The notes beneath the pieces were generated by a model. The model saw only the letters and a list, made by a program, of their open reading frames with translations. It had not been told where the DNA came from and made no database searches. A stretch of 64,000 bases of DNA from Dermanyssus gallinae (lineage: Eukaryota > Arthropoda > Arachnida > Mesostigmata > Dermanyssidae), in NCBI GenBank assembly GCA_003439945.1, contig QVRM01006427.1, forward strand, positions 1-64,000. Reading direction: 5' to 3'. A program made the translations under genes and the position numbers. Every line of letters starts with the position of its first letter. Positions within the stretch are counted from its first letter, which is position 1. Positions 53,397 to 64,000 of this stretch are shown here, piece by piece.

Positions 53397-54540
53397 TATT
53401 ATTATATATTTTATATATACATGCATATACAAAAAAAAGTATTATGTAGATTGATTTTTTATTGTGTTTGTGGCAAGTCGCGCTGTAACATGTAAGTTAA
53501 GTACGTAATGAGTAAAACAAAAGTCCCACTCTAGTGGGAATGGGACGAGTATTGTGGGTGATTAAATTATTTTTAGGCCTAACTGCAGCAGAAATTAAAG
53601 CCAAATTAGATGCGAGAGTCCATTCGTTTATGTAACTAATGTACCGGCGTACAGTTCTACTACTAAATTGATTGCCTTATTTAATACAAGTAGTAGAAAA
53701 ACCGAGGATACATCACGTTCTGGACGGCCGAAAACACTTTCAGATGATAGTACTTAGCAAAATAAACTTTTGATGACTGACCGCGAAGCGCGAAAACGAA
53801 ATGGGTATTAGATTTGCGCAGTACATCAAATACTGTATCAGCACGTATGTATGAAATAAACTAAAGCAAAGTGGCACAAAACTGACATGCGTGCAAATTT
53901 TGGAGAGCAATTTGGATCTTTTGAGACGAAATTCGCAGGATTGGGTCGAGTAGTATATCCAGAACGCGGAGATGCCACTAGGCAGTGAACCGCATGCGGC
54001 AAAAAGCCTTAGTCCATTAGGGGGAAAAACATCTCGACCGCAAGGGTTTTGGATGCAAATAGTTAATTATATTAATTTGTTTTGTTGTCTCTCGTTAGAA
54101 GCGATAACTAGAGAGTACTACGCCACACTCGAGAACCAGCTGAAGGAATGCATCTAGCATTAGGGCCTGCGATGCGGAACAGGACTGTGCTGTTTTAACA
54201 CGACAATGCGCCCGCCAGCAGGTTGTTTTTGCCATGGCCAAATTAAGCAAGCTGATGTTTTATACTATCAAGCGTCCTCTATATTTGGGGGATGCTCCGT
54301 TCCGTGCGACTATTATGTGTTTAGAATTCTCAAGAAGTATCCCTCCGGATGAAGATATTAGAGCAATGATGTGCAACAATGATGTGATATGCGCCGTAAA
54401 AGAGTATTTAGGTCTAAAGAATCAGTACAGAGTATTACTTTCAAACACACGCTCCTTCCAGAACATTCGTGTTTCATACGTCGTTGTACTTGTCATCTCA
54501 GTTATCTATAATGTTATTAGTATTTATGGACACTCAGTTT
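53239..54540 (+). mobile_element. Old mariner-like element relic
   Basis: The left end CTAGGTGACTCAACAAGTTT (53239-53258), preceded by TA, resembles the terminal repeat of mariner A. Transposase traces follow in several frames: GLTAAEIKAKLDA (about 53578-53616), RKTEDTSRSGRPKT (about 53695-53738, the HTH linker), FWMQIVNYI, EAITREYYATLENQLKECI (54100-54156), HDNAPASR (about 54200-54223, second catalytic Asp) and PCDYYVFRILKKY (about 54304-54343, third catalytic Asp). A (TA)n tract at 53347-53411 sits inside it. The right end is not identified. Many stops and shifts make it much older than mariners A and B. Confidence 0.72.
53347..53411. repeat. (TA)n microsatellite inside the mariner relic
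   Basis: An imperfect TA/TATT run of about 65 bp lying between the left end and the first transposase traces, so it expanded within the relic. Confidence 0.88.
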
Positions 54541-54544
54541 GAAC

Positions 54545-56924
54545 TGTATGGGAAGAGACATATTAATAATATTATCGCGTTTCATATTTTAGCCATGGCT
54601 ATATCAGGTGATTTATTAAATCTATAGTTACGGCAAGTATTGGGGATTCTCAGAGGTGGGCTCCTGCTATTCCTGTTAGTAAAGTGAAAAAAGAAATGTA
54701 AGAAATGTAAAGTGAAACCACAAATCTAGAGGCAACATACCACGGAAGTTTTTATACGCAAGAACGCCTACTTTAAATCTGTATAGTGATAGTATATTAA
54801 GTTGTTGGTAACTAGCATACAGAAGATGCACTTTCATTCGTCCTTTAGCCAAAAATGGCCCTTAAATCATGTTATATAACAGAGGAATAACGATTTATAT
54901 AAATCAACATAAATTGTCATTATTTTTGCTTGTGATACAGAGGCTACTGAGTACAGTTGGACCAGATGTGTTGACATTAGGGAGGACTATACTGAACAAT
55001 AAAAGGTACATGATGTTTGCCCGTTTATTGCTCGTAATATATGCTACGAAGTGTTTAATTCACGTGGTAGCAGCACAATTACTTGGCAGATGATATTGCT
55101 TGTTTTACGTGACTTTAAACTAGATGGAAGTTTACTCTATGAAGGTATTTGGTGTTTTAGGGCTGCCCGGACTTCAAGCGAATTAATATGAATATTATTA
55201 TCAACTCCCGCTCGCCACCTAGTTTATTTGATTAGCCTGTTATCGCAGTGCAGAAGAACCCGTTCTTCTAGAAAAGTCTAAAAAACACAGACGATATTTT
55301 ACTACTCGGATACAAATGTGTCCGAAGGCTTTCATGCGGCTATCGACAATTTTTCTTGGTCGGTTACGATACTTTCAAGTCCGTCGGAATAGTGGTTATG
55401 GTAGAATGCAACCTCAAATCTACAACGTTAGTTTTACCGTGTTAGATAGCTTCCGTATTAGGTAGCGATTCACACAAATATTTTTAAGCGCTTAATGGCA
55501 CGAAGGTGTATGCACCATTAAGACAAATCAGTTCTGTATTGGGCTTTTCTGGATATGGGATATTCGTTATTTATATAAATGCTTGAGTGCTTTGGTTGCC
55601 ATTCCGCCATAACTAGGTTTTTACATTTATACCTTAGAAGCACAGCTGTAAGGCTCGGTAAAATCATCTTAGCATCTTCCGTCGCTGTCTTTGAGACCCT
55701 GTTATCGACGCGGGCAAGGCGCGCCTTGCGCTTCTCTGCAAACCACAGAGCGCATCCCGGTTATCTTTTTGCACCTCTGCAGAACAATACGAAGTAATTG
55801 TCCAAGCCTTATAATCCATAAAGCTTCAAAAATGGCACGTTTAACTTTAAACCCTCTCAAAAACTCAGCGTTACCAAAGCGCCAGCCTTTAAGTACAAAA
55901 AATGCTTTATATTGACTCCTGTATTACAGGACTTAGTTTGCAAAAACGCCATTAAATCATAACTGGGCCATGCGAGGTCAATAACTAAATTACAGTTAAA
56001 GCAGGCAGGTGCTTAATTATGGTCCTTAGAGCAGGCAGGTAATGTAAGACTTTAGAGAGCCTCTGACGTCTTCTAAAAACTGAAAAGTTGCTCAGTTTGT
56101 TGTTTTCAATGTGGTGAAAGGTGTTACCCCGCCTGGCATTTGGTTCCCAATCAACGCCAATGCCAAACGCGTTTAGTGAGCCATTTGTCGGCAAATAATA
56201 ACGCCGTTACGCTCTCTCCTTCTGTCGTTTACTGGTACCCTGGGGTTCACAGTAAGATCCAATCCCTCGCGCGAGCTAAACTTTTTTTTTCGAAATAAAA
56301 CGTACTTTAATTATTACGTATGCTTTATGCTTGTGTATACCAAGTATCATATTTTAAAAAAATATTTATTTTAACCCCTACCTCCATCCGCCAAAAGCTT
56401 TTTGGCGGTTGGAGGGAGGGCCTTTGTACCATTCCTAATAGGCAAAAATCACAGCACATCACTACCCCCTGCAGTGTATCCCCCCTTTTCACACTGCTTA
56501 AAGTAGTAGCCATCATCTTCCGGTTTGTCGATGTCTAACACGCTCGCTGTCCTGTATGGGTATACTATAGCCTGCGGCTAGCCACTCCTTGAGCCTCTAT
56601 TTCAACCCTGTAGAGTGGCTGCTCAATTGTTTGGCAATTGGTAAACCCCAACATTACTACCACTACTACAGCGCGGTCTGCCAATGCTGTATGGCGCGCG
56701 TAATATGCGCGACGCTATTTCACTCATTATGCAACGTTATATAGCTCAATATGAGAATATTTATGGTTTTGCCAATTAGCGTCAACTCCGCTTCATTCCC
56801 CGAAGTGTTGCATCACTAGTAGCCGCCATTCTTCACCGTGACATAACACACTCTTTGTCTAAGCTTCGACATTTACGTGTGCGTGTGTCACTATAAAACG
56901 TATGATTGCTGCGATTCTGTATAG

Positions 56925-56968
<44 letters not shown>

Positions 56969-59555
56969 TTATATATATTTATATAAAGATCGTTTAGGTA
57001 TCATTTATCACCGCTCCCATCTGAGAAAACTTGACCCTGGCCTGATATCAAAGCGCCAGTTGAGTGGCATCAACTACACTTGTGCCGACGCCTATGCTGC
57101 GCAATTCATTATTGTTGTAAATAGCTTTGCCGGGCATGCGTTCTGTCTCTCAATATCTGCACACTCGCACATTCGTACGTTATCTGACTGTTCGTCATGA
57201 ATTAAGCCATTTGGAACGTTTGTTTTATGTGCTAGTATAGTGGCGTTACATTCAAACCTGATTTTAACGTAGATCGAGAGCTAATCACTGTAATTCGTAA
57301 AGTAACCTACGCATTGGTACTAGTATCGTTGTTAGTGTTTTTCCAAAATTGGTTTCTGCTTCTTTGCGAGTAGTGGCACTCGTGGTCTAACAAATGGCTG
57401 GGCTCCTTCATACACGCGTAAATTTTGATGCCGATGGTTCTTTACACTGAAAGGCATCCTTACGCGTGCTCAGCTTATATCCAACTGTAGTATTTGTTGT
57501 GGTACCATTCTGGGCAATAATATCGGTGCTGTTCTTGTCGCATACATAGCGATAAGAACGTGGGCTTGACAAAGTGAGTTCTCTTTCTGAGCCAGTGGTT
57601 CTCTCTAATGAAGTCTAGTGCCGCCTTACATTAACAGCAAACAAATACACAAATGGCAAAGTTTCTTGTACACTTAGGCAAGCGGGAAAGGTGCTAGGGT
57701 TAAATATGCAGCAACCGTCTGTATTTCTGTACTAACAAACATAACTAATTGCAGGCTACAGATTGTTTAATCTACACTACAGTAATACGTTTTATGTACA
57801 TATATTTAGTTTGCAATTATAGCCTACTGGGAGACAGTATGTTTATAACAGTCACAACCATGCCGCACGCATACTAGTTCCGAATATTATCGATTTCCCG
57901 TATCTTAGTGTAAGGAACATCAAATAAGTATAATTCGAGAGAGTATTATTCATAAAGAGCTATTTTTGAGTTGGCCAGGAAAAGGAACGTTACGCTTGGA
58001 AGGGGCACGGTGCGCCCACACGTGCATAAGGCAATAACTCTCTGAAATTTCTACGCACATTTTAGAATACAACATAAAAGTGCTAACATAAAAAAATATA
58101 TAATAAAACTATACTTTGACACCTTGAATCTAACGTCAGGTTATGTAGCGATAGTCTCTAGTCGCGTAACACTTTTTACGCCATGCGAGGCCACAATTTA
58201 CAGACGTCTTCTGAACAGATGTCAGTTGTAGATTAAGGTTCCTTGATTCGACCGGATTGCCTTGGTAGCAGAGCCAAGCCATAGGCAGGCCAGATTCCTT
58301 TGCTACGAAGTCTCTGGCAACACCAAAGCAGGTATTTCATTATTTTTACAAAAAGCCTTTACTTATTGTGCAATTTAGCCACGTTGCCGGATCTTCGGGG
58401 ATCATTAGGACAGTAAGCGTAACAAGTGTATTGAATATAATTGTTTTAATAAATGAAAGTATAATCGGCACACCCAATAAATGAAAGTATTATTCTAGCC
58501 TATATATTATTAAAATTAAATGAGTGCCCTGGCATTAGATATTTCCGACTGTTCAAGAAAAGCAGTTGCCCCCTATATTAAGAGAAGGTGGTAACTTTCT
58601 TTGTCGTGCAGTTTGCCGATCGCATCCGCTGCTGCGAGGGCGTGCTGCATTCAATCTGCGTGCTGTGAGGACTTCTGATTACTACTTCGTTCGTGCGTCT
58701 TTCCATTGTTCTGGAAGCCCACGAGGGTGTCACGACATGTATCTGATGAACGAGTGCATCTAATTTATCTATCTATGCGGTAGAGCATCTAGGTCAAACC
58801 CAAGGAGTTGAGATGAAACAAGGTATTCTTATAACTCCACACATTTAATCAAGTATATAGATATATGCTTATATTTTCTATTCGTAATTTCTCTATATAG
58901 CGGAGTGCAACTAGTGAATTTTAAAAGCATTTGACGTTTTTTGGAACTGGAATACAGAGTGAACATGAGCCGTTAAACAGTTGTTTCATATTTAAGCAAT
59001 ATCTTGCAAGGCAGGCTCGTTAAAAAGAAACATGTGCTAGCGCACATGTCTGATACATATGAATAGCATACGTAATTATATGCTTAACGAGCCATATATA
59101 AACGCATACCTAGTCCTCATTACCGACCTGAATAAGACACATTATAACGATTTGAGACTAACTGCATAGCTCTTTTCTACATGAGATTATGCCATGCGGG
59201 GAGTCGTTTCAATTTAATCTACGCTAAGTTCCTGCATTAAGCTGGGGCAGCACGTAGTATAAAACAGCTCATTTAACTCCTTATGTTATGTGAATTGCGG
59301 CGGTCGATGCTATGTCCGACTGAGTCGACTCGGCGTATATACGAGTATGTTGCTGCCTATTGCTAACGGGTACAGCTGTAAAACTTCATGAATGGATATG
59401 ATGGCTGCGTGGCGACCTCAATTCCATCTTCTAGGTTAGCTGGACTGTCGTAAGGCCACGTCATCTCGGCGACTTTAGTTCACCCTCAATACGATGAAGT
59501 GCATCACTAATGATTACCTAACAGAAAACACGACAGAATACCTGTTCAGTTCATT
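54545..59555. other. Long stretch without recognised genes
   Basis: No coding region or element is recognised. It has a (TA)n run at 56929-56958, a short inverted repeat near 56389-56406 (CAAAAAGCTTTTTGG-like) and AT-rich sequence. Short direct repeats (agcaggcaggt, near 55999 and 56032; aaatgaaagtat, near 58453 and 58480) are too short to assign. Confidence 0.45.
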
Positions 59556-59559
59556 CCGC

Positions 59560-60480
59560 ATAGCCGGTACCGGTCTTTCGCATGTCGTCCATAGCCGTCC
59601 GACGCACGTTCAAGGTGATGCGTGTAGTATAATTGACCAGGTATTATAAAATGATGAAAGCACAATCACTGACGTAATTGTACAGACCCCCTCCTCGCCT
59701 AGCCATTGTGTTTAATATATCATAGCATCACTCAGCAACATTTGAGCGTGCATGTGACGCGCCGTGACTACAGAACGACAGATTTCACCAAAATGGAAGG
59801 CTAGCCTCTATTACAGTTAACCTATTAGCAAACTCTCGTCAACCAGGTAGAAATAACAGTTTTTAATCACAATTTTATTGCCCGTGACTTTGTATACAAA
59901 AAAACAATGTAGTACCAAATACAAATGCAACCTCATTTTCGGCGAGATCACCTTTGCAAAGCTGGCTGAAGTGCTGATCGAGTCGCTGTCCTTGAAACAA
60001 CCGTCCGGTCGCAAGGGTCCTGCTACATGTATCATAATAGAGAAAATCATCCTAGATCAGATCAATTGTCATTAAGAAAGACAATGCTTACTCGGTGCAC
60101 AGCAGGATGTTTTCGTGAACGGGCATTCAACTCAATTGCGCAACAATTTTGGAGTTGCTCATGACTGGGGTCTTGCTCGAAATTGGGGTGCCCTTCTCCA
60201 CGTCCCATTTTTAGATTTCAATCGCGCATTCGATCATGTTGACTACAGAACACGACTACGAATTACGAAGTAATGAGAAGAAATTGAAACTGTCGGCTTA
60301 GAACCTCGAATAATCAAATGAGTTATGGCGTACTTAAATTACCGTTGCCTCTCTGCCGAAGTGGGCAACACTCTCTCAAATCGTGGGTCCTGCATACTAG
60401 GTGTCAGTCAAGGCTTAGGTACATTATTGTACACTACACTTTCCTTGGATGATAAAATACACCTACCTAATGTTAGTGCT
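59560..60480 (+). pseudogene. Degenerate CR1-like LINE (endonuclease end and RT)
   Basis: On plus: VVHSRPTHVQGDACSIIDQV then NDESTITDVIVQTPSSPSHC (about 59586-59710), the end of a CR1-type endonuclease (pattern PTRGxxxLDLVLTNxExxIxDV ... SDHC, here SHC), then TRRDYRTTDFTKMEG (about 59755-59800). The RT part has FVNGHST (about 60112-60132), motif A HVPFLDFNRAFDHVDYRTRL (60199-60258) with its Asp, AYLNYRCLSAEVGNTLS, and motif B remnant GVSQGLGTLLYTTL (60400-60440). No YADD remains. The order of domains is kept, which makes the identification firm despite the decay. Confidence 0.78.
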
Positions 60481-60636
60481 TGTTAATAAATGTGTATTGA
60501 CTATTTAAAAACATAAACGTCTAGGATAGAGCTCCAAGGGTCTATTGACTGCCTGGTAGCCTAATCCGAGGCCAACTATATGGATAATAATATCTGCGCC
60601 TAAATGAGCGGTATTGAAGATAAATTCGGACAACAC

Positions 60637-60639
<3 letters not shown>

Positions 60640-60675
<36 letters not shown>
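60640..60675. repeat. (TA)n microsatellite
   Basis: About 18 TA units, 160 bp after the last recognisable RT motif of the CR1-like relic. Confidence 0.9.
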
Positions 60676-60679
60676 CCAG

Positions 60680-61775
60680 CTAGTGACTAATGTATGTAAA
60701 TACTAGGTTCTATATATTATTTTTAACGCATTCATTGTACCCAAAGTCTCGCGTTGTTCTCAAATAAGAGCCCGTTCTCCAACAACGGGATCTTCCTACT
60801 ACAATGTATACAAAACAAATTCGCTAAACGGGTCGCCCAGAGATCCTGTAGATTGTGTAACATTGTCTGGCAAGCTGCCTGAGAAACACACACTTGTTGT
60901 GTCTGGAACGAACTTGTAAAATTGAGTTTAATAATATTTCCCTTAAATGACGGTGTGTCACGTTTGTATTTGATGGTAAGCAAATACACATAGTTTGCAG
61001 GTTATTTCTTCATATATTGTTTGATTATCTAACAAGGCTTGGTCCATAAATACCATTACGCATAATGTTAATAACATGTGCCGCACAAATCTTGACCTGT
61101 ACTTTCATTCGAGCTCTAAATCGAAAAGTAATATTTAAATAGCAGCTTATAAGACGCCAACGCGCTAACTCAGCGCGAGACGAGAGGGAGGAACTTTAAC
61201 AGATATATATTGTTAAAGTTATAAATGATGTAATTAATGATGTTATAATAATTAAATGTAAAAATTAAAGATGCGTGTTTAGCTGTACAGATACCCTGCA
61301 TGTTGATACATACTATATTCAGCCTTTGAAAGACATATTTCTTATTTTCCAAAGAGAGCACCGGTAAGGACACATAACTGTACCGCATTTGCACCACTTT
61401 ACCAATCGTCGGCAAAAAAGATTGCATCGTAGATTATAAAAAGGCAACGGCAAGGAGAGCCATACAAATGAATTGTGAGTTGTACTGTGCTTGTAATAAC
61501 ACCAATTACGCAAGTAAAATTTTCTCCTGTAGCGCTTTTGAATTGTAAATAATTAAAAACGTTTCACTTATAACTGAGGTTAAGTTTCGTTTGTTAATGC
61601 AGCTATGGCGTTATTTAACTCGTTCACTTCATACGTTCATTTTTATGTAGGTTTTTTTGTTATAATTTTATTTGCTTATATACTAGAGGTAACAATTGTC
61701 TCCTTAAGAACGTGTACACCGGATAAAACAAGTAAAAACGTCACATATCCTCCTGGTTCGGGCACGTCCAGTCTA
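60680..61775. other. Stretch without recognised genes
   Basis: AT-rich; frames at most 85 codons, without domains. Confidence 0.45.
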
Positions 61776-61779
61776 GCAG

Positions 61780-62560
61780 AGTTACGCGCACTGAGGCCGC
61801 ATTACCCCGCTAAATGTCCTGCAATAGTCGAACGGTTGAGCGCCTTGCCGACACGTTGAATAGGTTTGTGCGTCTTCGGGCCAGGTCCCCCGAGTGTCTC
61901 GAATGTCAGCGGGCAAAAGTCGCGGGGGTAGGTGATACTGGCATACCTGCTGCACATATTCGCCTCCCGCCAACATAGGCGCGTGACCAGCATGTTCCGC
62001 TCCCGCACTGACCATTGAGGGGACTAATGAGTCAGTAACGGTTGCATCCTACACCAGCATGCGACCCATCTCGAAGGACGTTAGTGTGTCCGGTCGCTTG
62101 CCATCATTCCTGCAGAAGCCAGGAGCCTCAAGAATGCAAGGAAAACCAGCAGACCTTAAGGCTCGGCTAAATGTCCCGTTAAGGGCTGCGTGTCGGGCTC
62201 GACGATCTGAGTTTAAGGCACAAGAGAGACCATAGTGTGTCTGTGGCCCCACTTGATCGCCACATCTACATTGGTGGGGGGGATACAAAAGCTGTCCTCA
62301 GACGTACCTCCGCACTAATCCGAACACTGTCGTCATCTAGTAGAGTGCCTAAGTGACCACTGGGCGTAACCAGGCCCCGGCACTTTTTGCAGAGACCGCC
62401 AGTAGCCTGGTTTTGTCAATCGTAGTGGGCGCTTGCTCAAGGAGATGCGCAAATGTCTTCTTCTGCAGTGGGGTCGACCAGCCTTTCTGGAAAATGGTGC
62501 CAGTGGGTATGACACCGCACAGAGAGGCTACTTTTTTGACTAAGGCTTTCAAAGTGTGAT
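61780..62560 (-). pseudogene. YLDD-type element, C-terminal endonuclease fragment
   Basis: Third copy of the 35-41 kb family, read on minus: KALVKKVASLCGVIPTGTIF, KKTFAHLLEQAPTTIDKTRL followed by LAVSAKSAGAWLRPVVT (compare ARLRAVSSKGAGAWLHAIP), then the Cys/His motif CRCGDQVGPQTHYGLSC (62255-62205), RRARHAALNGTFSRALRSAG, and FCRNDGKRPDTLTSFEMGRM (62118-62055) with the KRPD endonuclease motif. The tail blocks VSAGAEHAGHAPM and FETLGGPGPKTHKP (about 61900-61860) follow. The RT part is absent, so it is 5'-truncated. The 5' edge coincides with a (TA)n tract starting at 62571. Confidence 0.8.
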
Positions 62561-62567
62561 CGTAGAC

Positions 62568-62570
<3 letters not shown>

Positions 62571-62617
<47 letters not shown>
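62571..62617. repeat. (TA)n microsatellite with short TG tail
   Basis: About 22 TA units followed by TGTGTGTGTG, abutting the 5' end of the minus-strand YLDD fragment. Confidence 0.92.
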
Positions 62618-62626
<9 letters not shown>

Positions 62627-63118
62627 AGACAAGGTGTATGCCAACGGAGGAGCCTAACTTACCCGGATTGTGCAATGAGTTAAAATAATGTATTTTTTCG
62701 ATGGAATAAGTCCGCAAAAATGCTTGTTTAGTAGTGACAGTGGTATTACTTAAAATTGTTATGAATATAGCTGACCGGACATAGCTCTAATAAAAATCGG
62801 TAGTTGTTCGATAGAAAAACCGAACATACCAAGGTTTCCGGATTCGGAATTAATTCTAATTAGGCCGCAGCACTATTCTCTCGATTTTTCACCGTTTACC
62901 GGACTAACCTCGGGTCGGACAACGAGTGATTGCGCGTTGGCATTAAGACACTTGTTTTCGATGCTGCTGTTACAAAATGCTCAAACCGCATAATTGGTTG
63001 TTTATTAAACTAATATTATTCACTAAATGAATGGATACCTTTTTTATTTACTTGACATGTATACCCACATACACAAGCCACCCTTCCATATGAGAGATGC
63101 CTAGAATGGCACCACAAG

Positions 63119-63320
63119 CGGACATGTTGAGATATCTCGAACATGTCCTTATGACAGCGTGTAGGACATATCCTTAGGCATCACTGTTAGCGGTATAGTT
63201 TATCGTTTATTCGCAATGAGCATCGCTCAACAAAGATTCGATCAACAACAGGGATCGAACCGGCGACACTCCGGTAGATGACCATCATGACTAGAACACT
63301 AGCCATCTACACCACGCTGT
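63119..63320 (-). mobile_element. tRNA-derived SINE with tRNA-like head
   Basis: Read on minus from about 63320. The head has a polymerase III A box TGGTGTAGATGG (63303-63314) and B box GGTTCGATCCC (63251-63261), 41 nt apart, as in a tRNA gene. The body continues CTGTTGTTGATCGAATC and TTGAGCGATGCTCATTG (63250-63214), then about 80 nt, and ends at ATATCTCAACATGTCCG (63135-63119). The body, but not the head, recurs at 44678-44846, which shows a dispersed family rather than a lone tRNA pseudogene. SINEs are transcribed by polymerase III and copied by a partner LINE; the partner is not identified. Confidence 0.75.
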
Positions 63321-63329
63321 TCCAACTTA

Positions 63330-64000
63330 TCGTTTCGAAGTAAAATAGTAGTTTAGGTACGACACTACCAGTGGCTTTAACAACGACGCACGGTGTACAT
63401 CATGCATTATATTAAGTAATATATTGTAAAAATAAGAAATAACCTACCTCACTTAACCTAAAACTGCTTTCCAGAATTGCAGCACCATGCGGCCCTTCAT
63501 TGTGTAGTCCATGTGACGTCGCGTGAAAGACGCGTTGAAACAATCGACTATAGTATTTTTTACATCAGCTTAGTTTTGCCACTTTTCCAGTTGTCTGAGA
63601 GGAGTTGGTTGTCGAAACAACAAAAACATCCATGAGTATGCAGTCATTATCGTTCTAGCCTTACATTAATCTTCGATGACAAATTATTGACGATGACAAA
63701 GTCCATTGATGCCACGCGAAAGGCAACTGTTGGAACCGACCACTTAGAAGAGTGTTTCATGCGTGCGAGTCATGGTTTTAGTAGCACAATCTGCTGCCGC
63801 CGCACGCTCCTCCCTGTGTACATGAATGATCCTAATAGCGAGATCGTAATTTTTCTCGTTTTGGCCTTGCATTGACACTGAGATTACATGCATTAGTACT
63901 AATAGTAGCTTTGGCGTAACTAATGAATGTTATATGGGCATGAGTGCACCGTACCGCTATTCAACAGAATAGGGATGATAGTTCGCTAGTAGATTTGGGA
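63330..64000. other. Right flank without recognised genes
   Basis: Frames at most 62 codons; nothing is recognised. Confidence 0.45.

Noticed and set aside
58765..58810. tRNA-like string gcggtagagcatctaggtcaaaccc
   Set aside because: The A-box and B-box parts are only about 20 nt apart, which is too close for a tRNA gene, and no cloverleaf is visible.
1..64000. Bacterial-style operons, CRISPR arrays, riboswitches or terminators
   Set aside because: No regularly spaced identical repeats with unique spacers, no ribosome-binding-site-led gene clusters and no bacterial protein families were seen. The content is eukaryotic.

Overview
This window looks like intergenic, repeat-rich DNA of an invertebrate animal, most likely an arthropod. 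It holds no bacterial operon, no CRISPR array, no certain tRNA or rRNA gene and no recognisable host protein gene. The arthropod guess rests on three things: R1-clade non-LTR retrotransposons, two well-preserved mariner elements, and about twenty long (TA)n microsatellites. All assignments come from reading motifs by eye; no database search was run.

Left part (1-13 kb). A nearly complete R1-clade LINE lies on the minus strand at 634-6783. It has a 23-nt poly(A) tail and a perfect 14-bp target-site duplication, and its two ORFs are damaged by only three visible lesions. Two mariner elements follow. Mariner A (9200-10476) has perfect 28-bp terminal inverted repeats. Mariner B (11156-12476) has 32-bp repeats with one mismatch and sits inside a TA-rich minisatellite. 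Both have TA target duplications and transposase genes broken by only one or two lesions.

Middle part (13-35 kb). This is older material. It holds R1-like reverse transcriptase (RT) relics at 16.4-17.8 (+), 18.1-18.3 (-), 19.2-20.7 (-), 26.7-27.1 (+) and 34.1-35.0 kb (-). CR1/jockey-like relics lie at 20.7-20.8 (-), 22.5-23.4 (+) and 29.4-29.9 kb (-). A probable relic of the YLDD-type family described next lies at 30.9-31.9 kb (-). Long stretches between them show nothing recognisable.

A second element family (35-41 kb) is the most distinctive part. Two divergent copies of a non-LTR element lie tail to tail (35.48-38.20 on plus, 38.2-40.6 on minus). Each has an N-terminal C2H2-like zinc finger and an RT with YLDD in place of the usual YADD. 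The plus copy also keeps a Cys/His motif followed by a restriction-like (PD-(D/E)XK type) endonuclease region. The pair is bounded on both outer sides by (ATT)n/(TAA)n microsatellites. A third C-terminal piece lies at 61.8-62.6 kb (-).

Right part (41-64 kb). It contains a gag-like zinc-knuckle fragment (41.5-41.8), a CR1-like relic (42.3-42.9), an R1-like copy with internal deletions (45.2-46.2), a well-preserved 5'-truncated CR1-like copy with a pentanucleotide tail (47.37-48.1), an old mariner relic (53.2-54.5) and a CR1-like relic (59.6-60.5). A tRNA-derived SINE family has one copy with a tRNA-like head at 63.1-63.3 kb and a headless copy at 44.7-44.85 kb. The genes here do not form a pathway: each autonomous element carries its own replication or transposition proteins, and the SINE would depend on a LINE.
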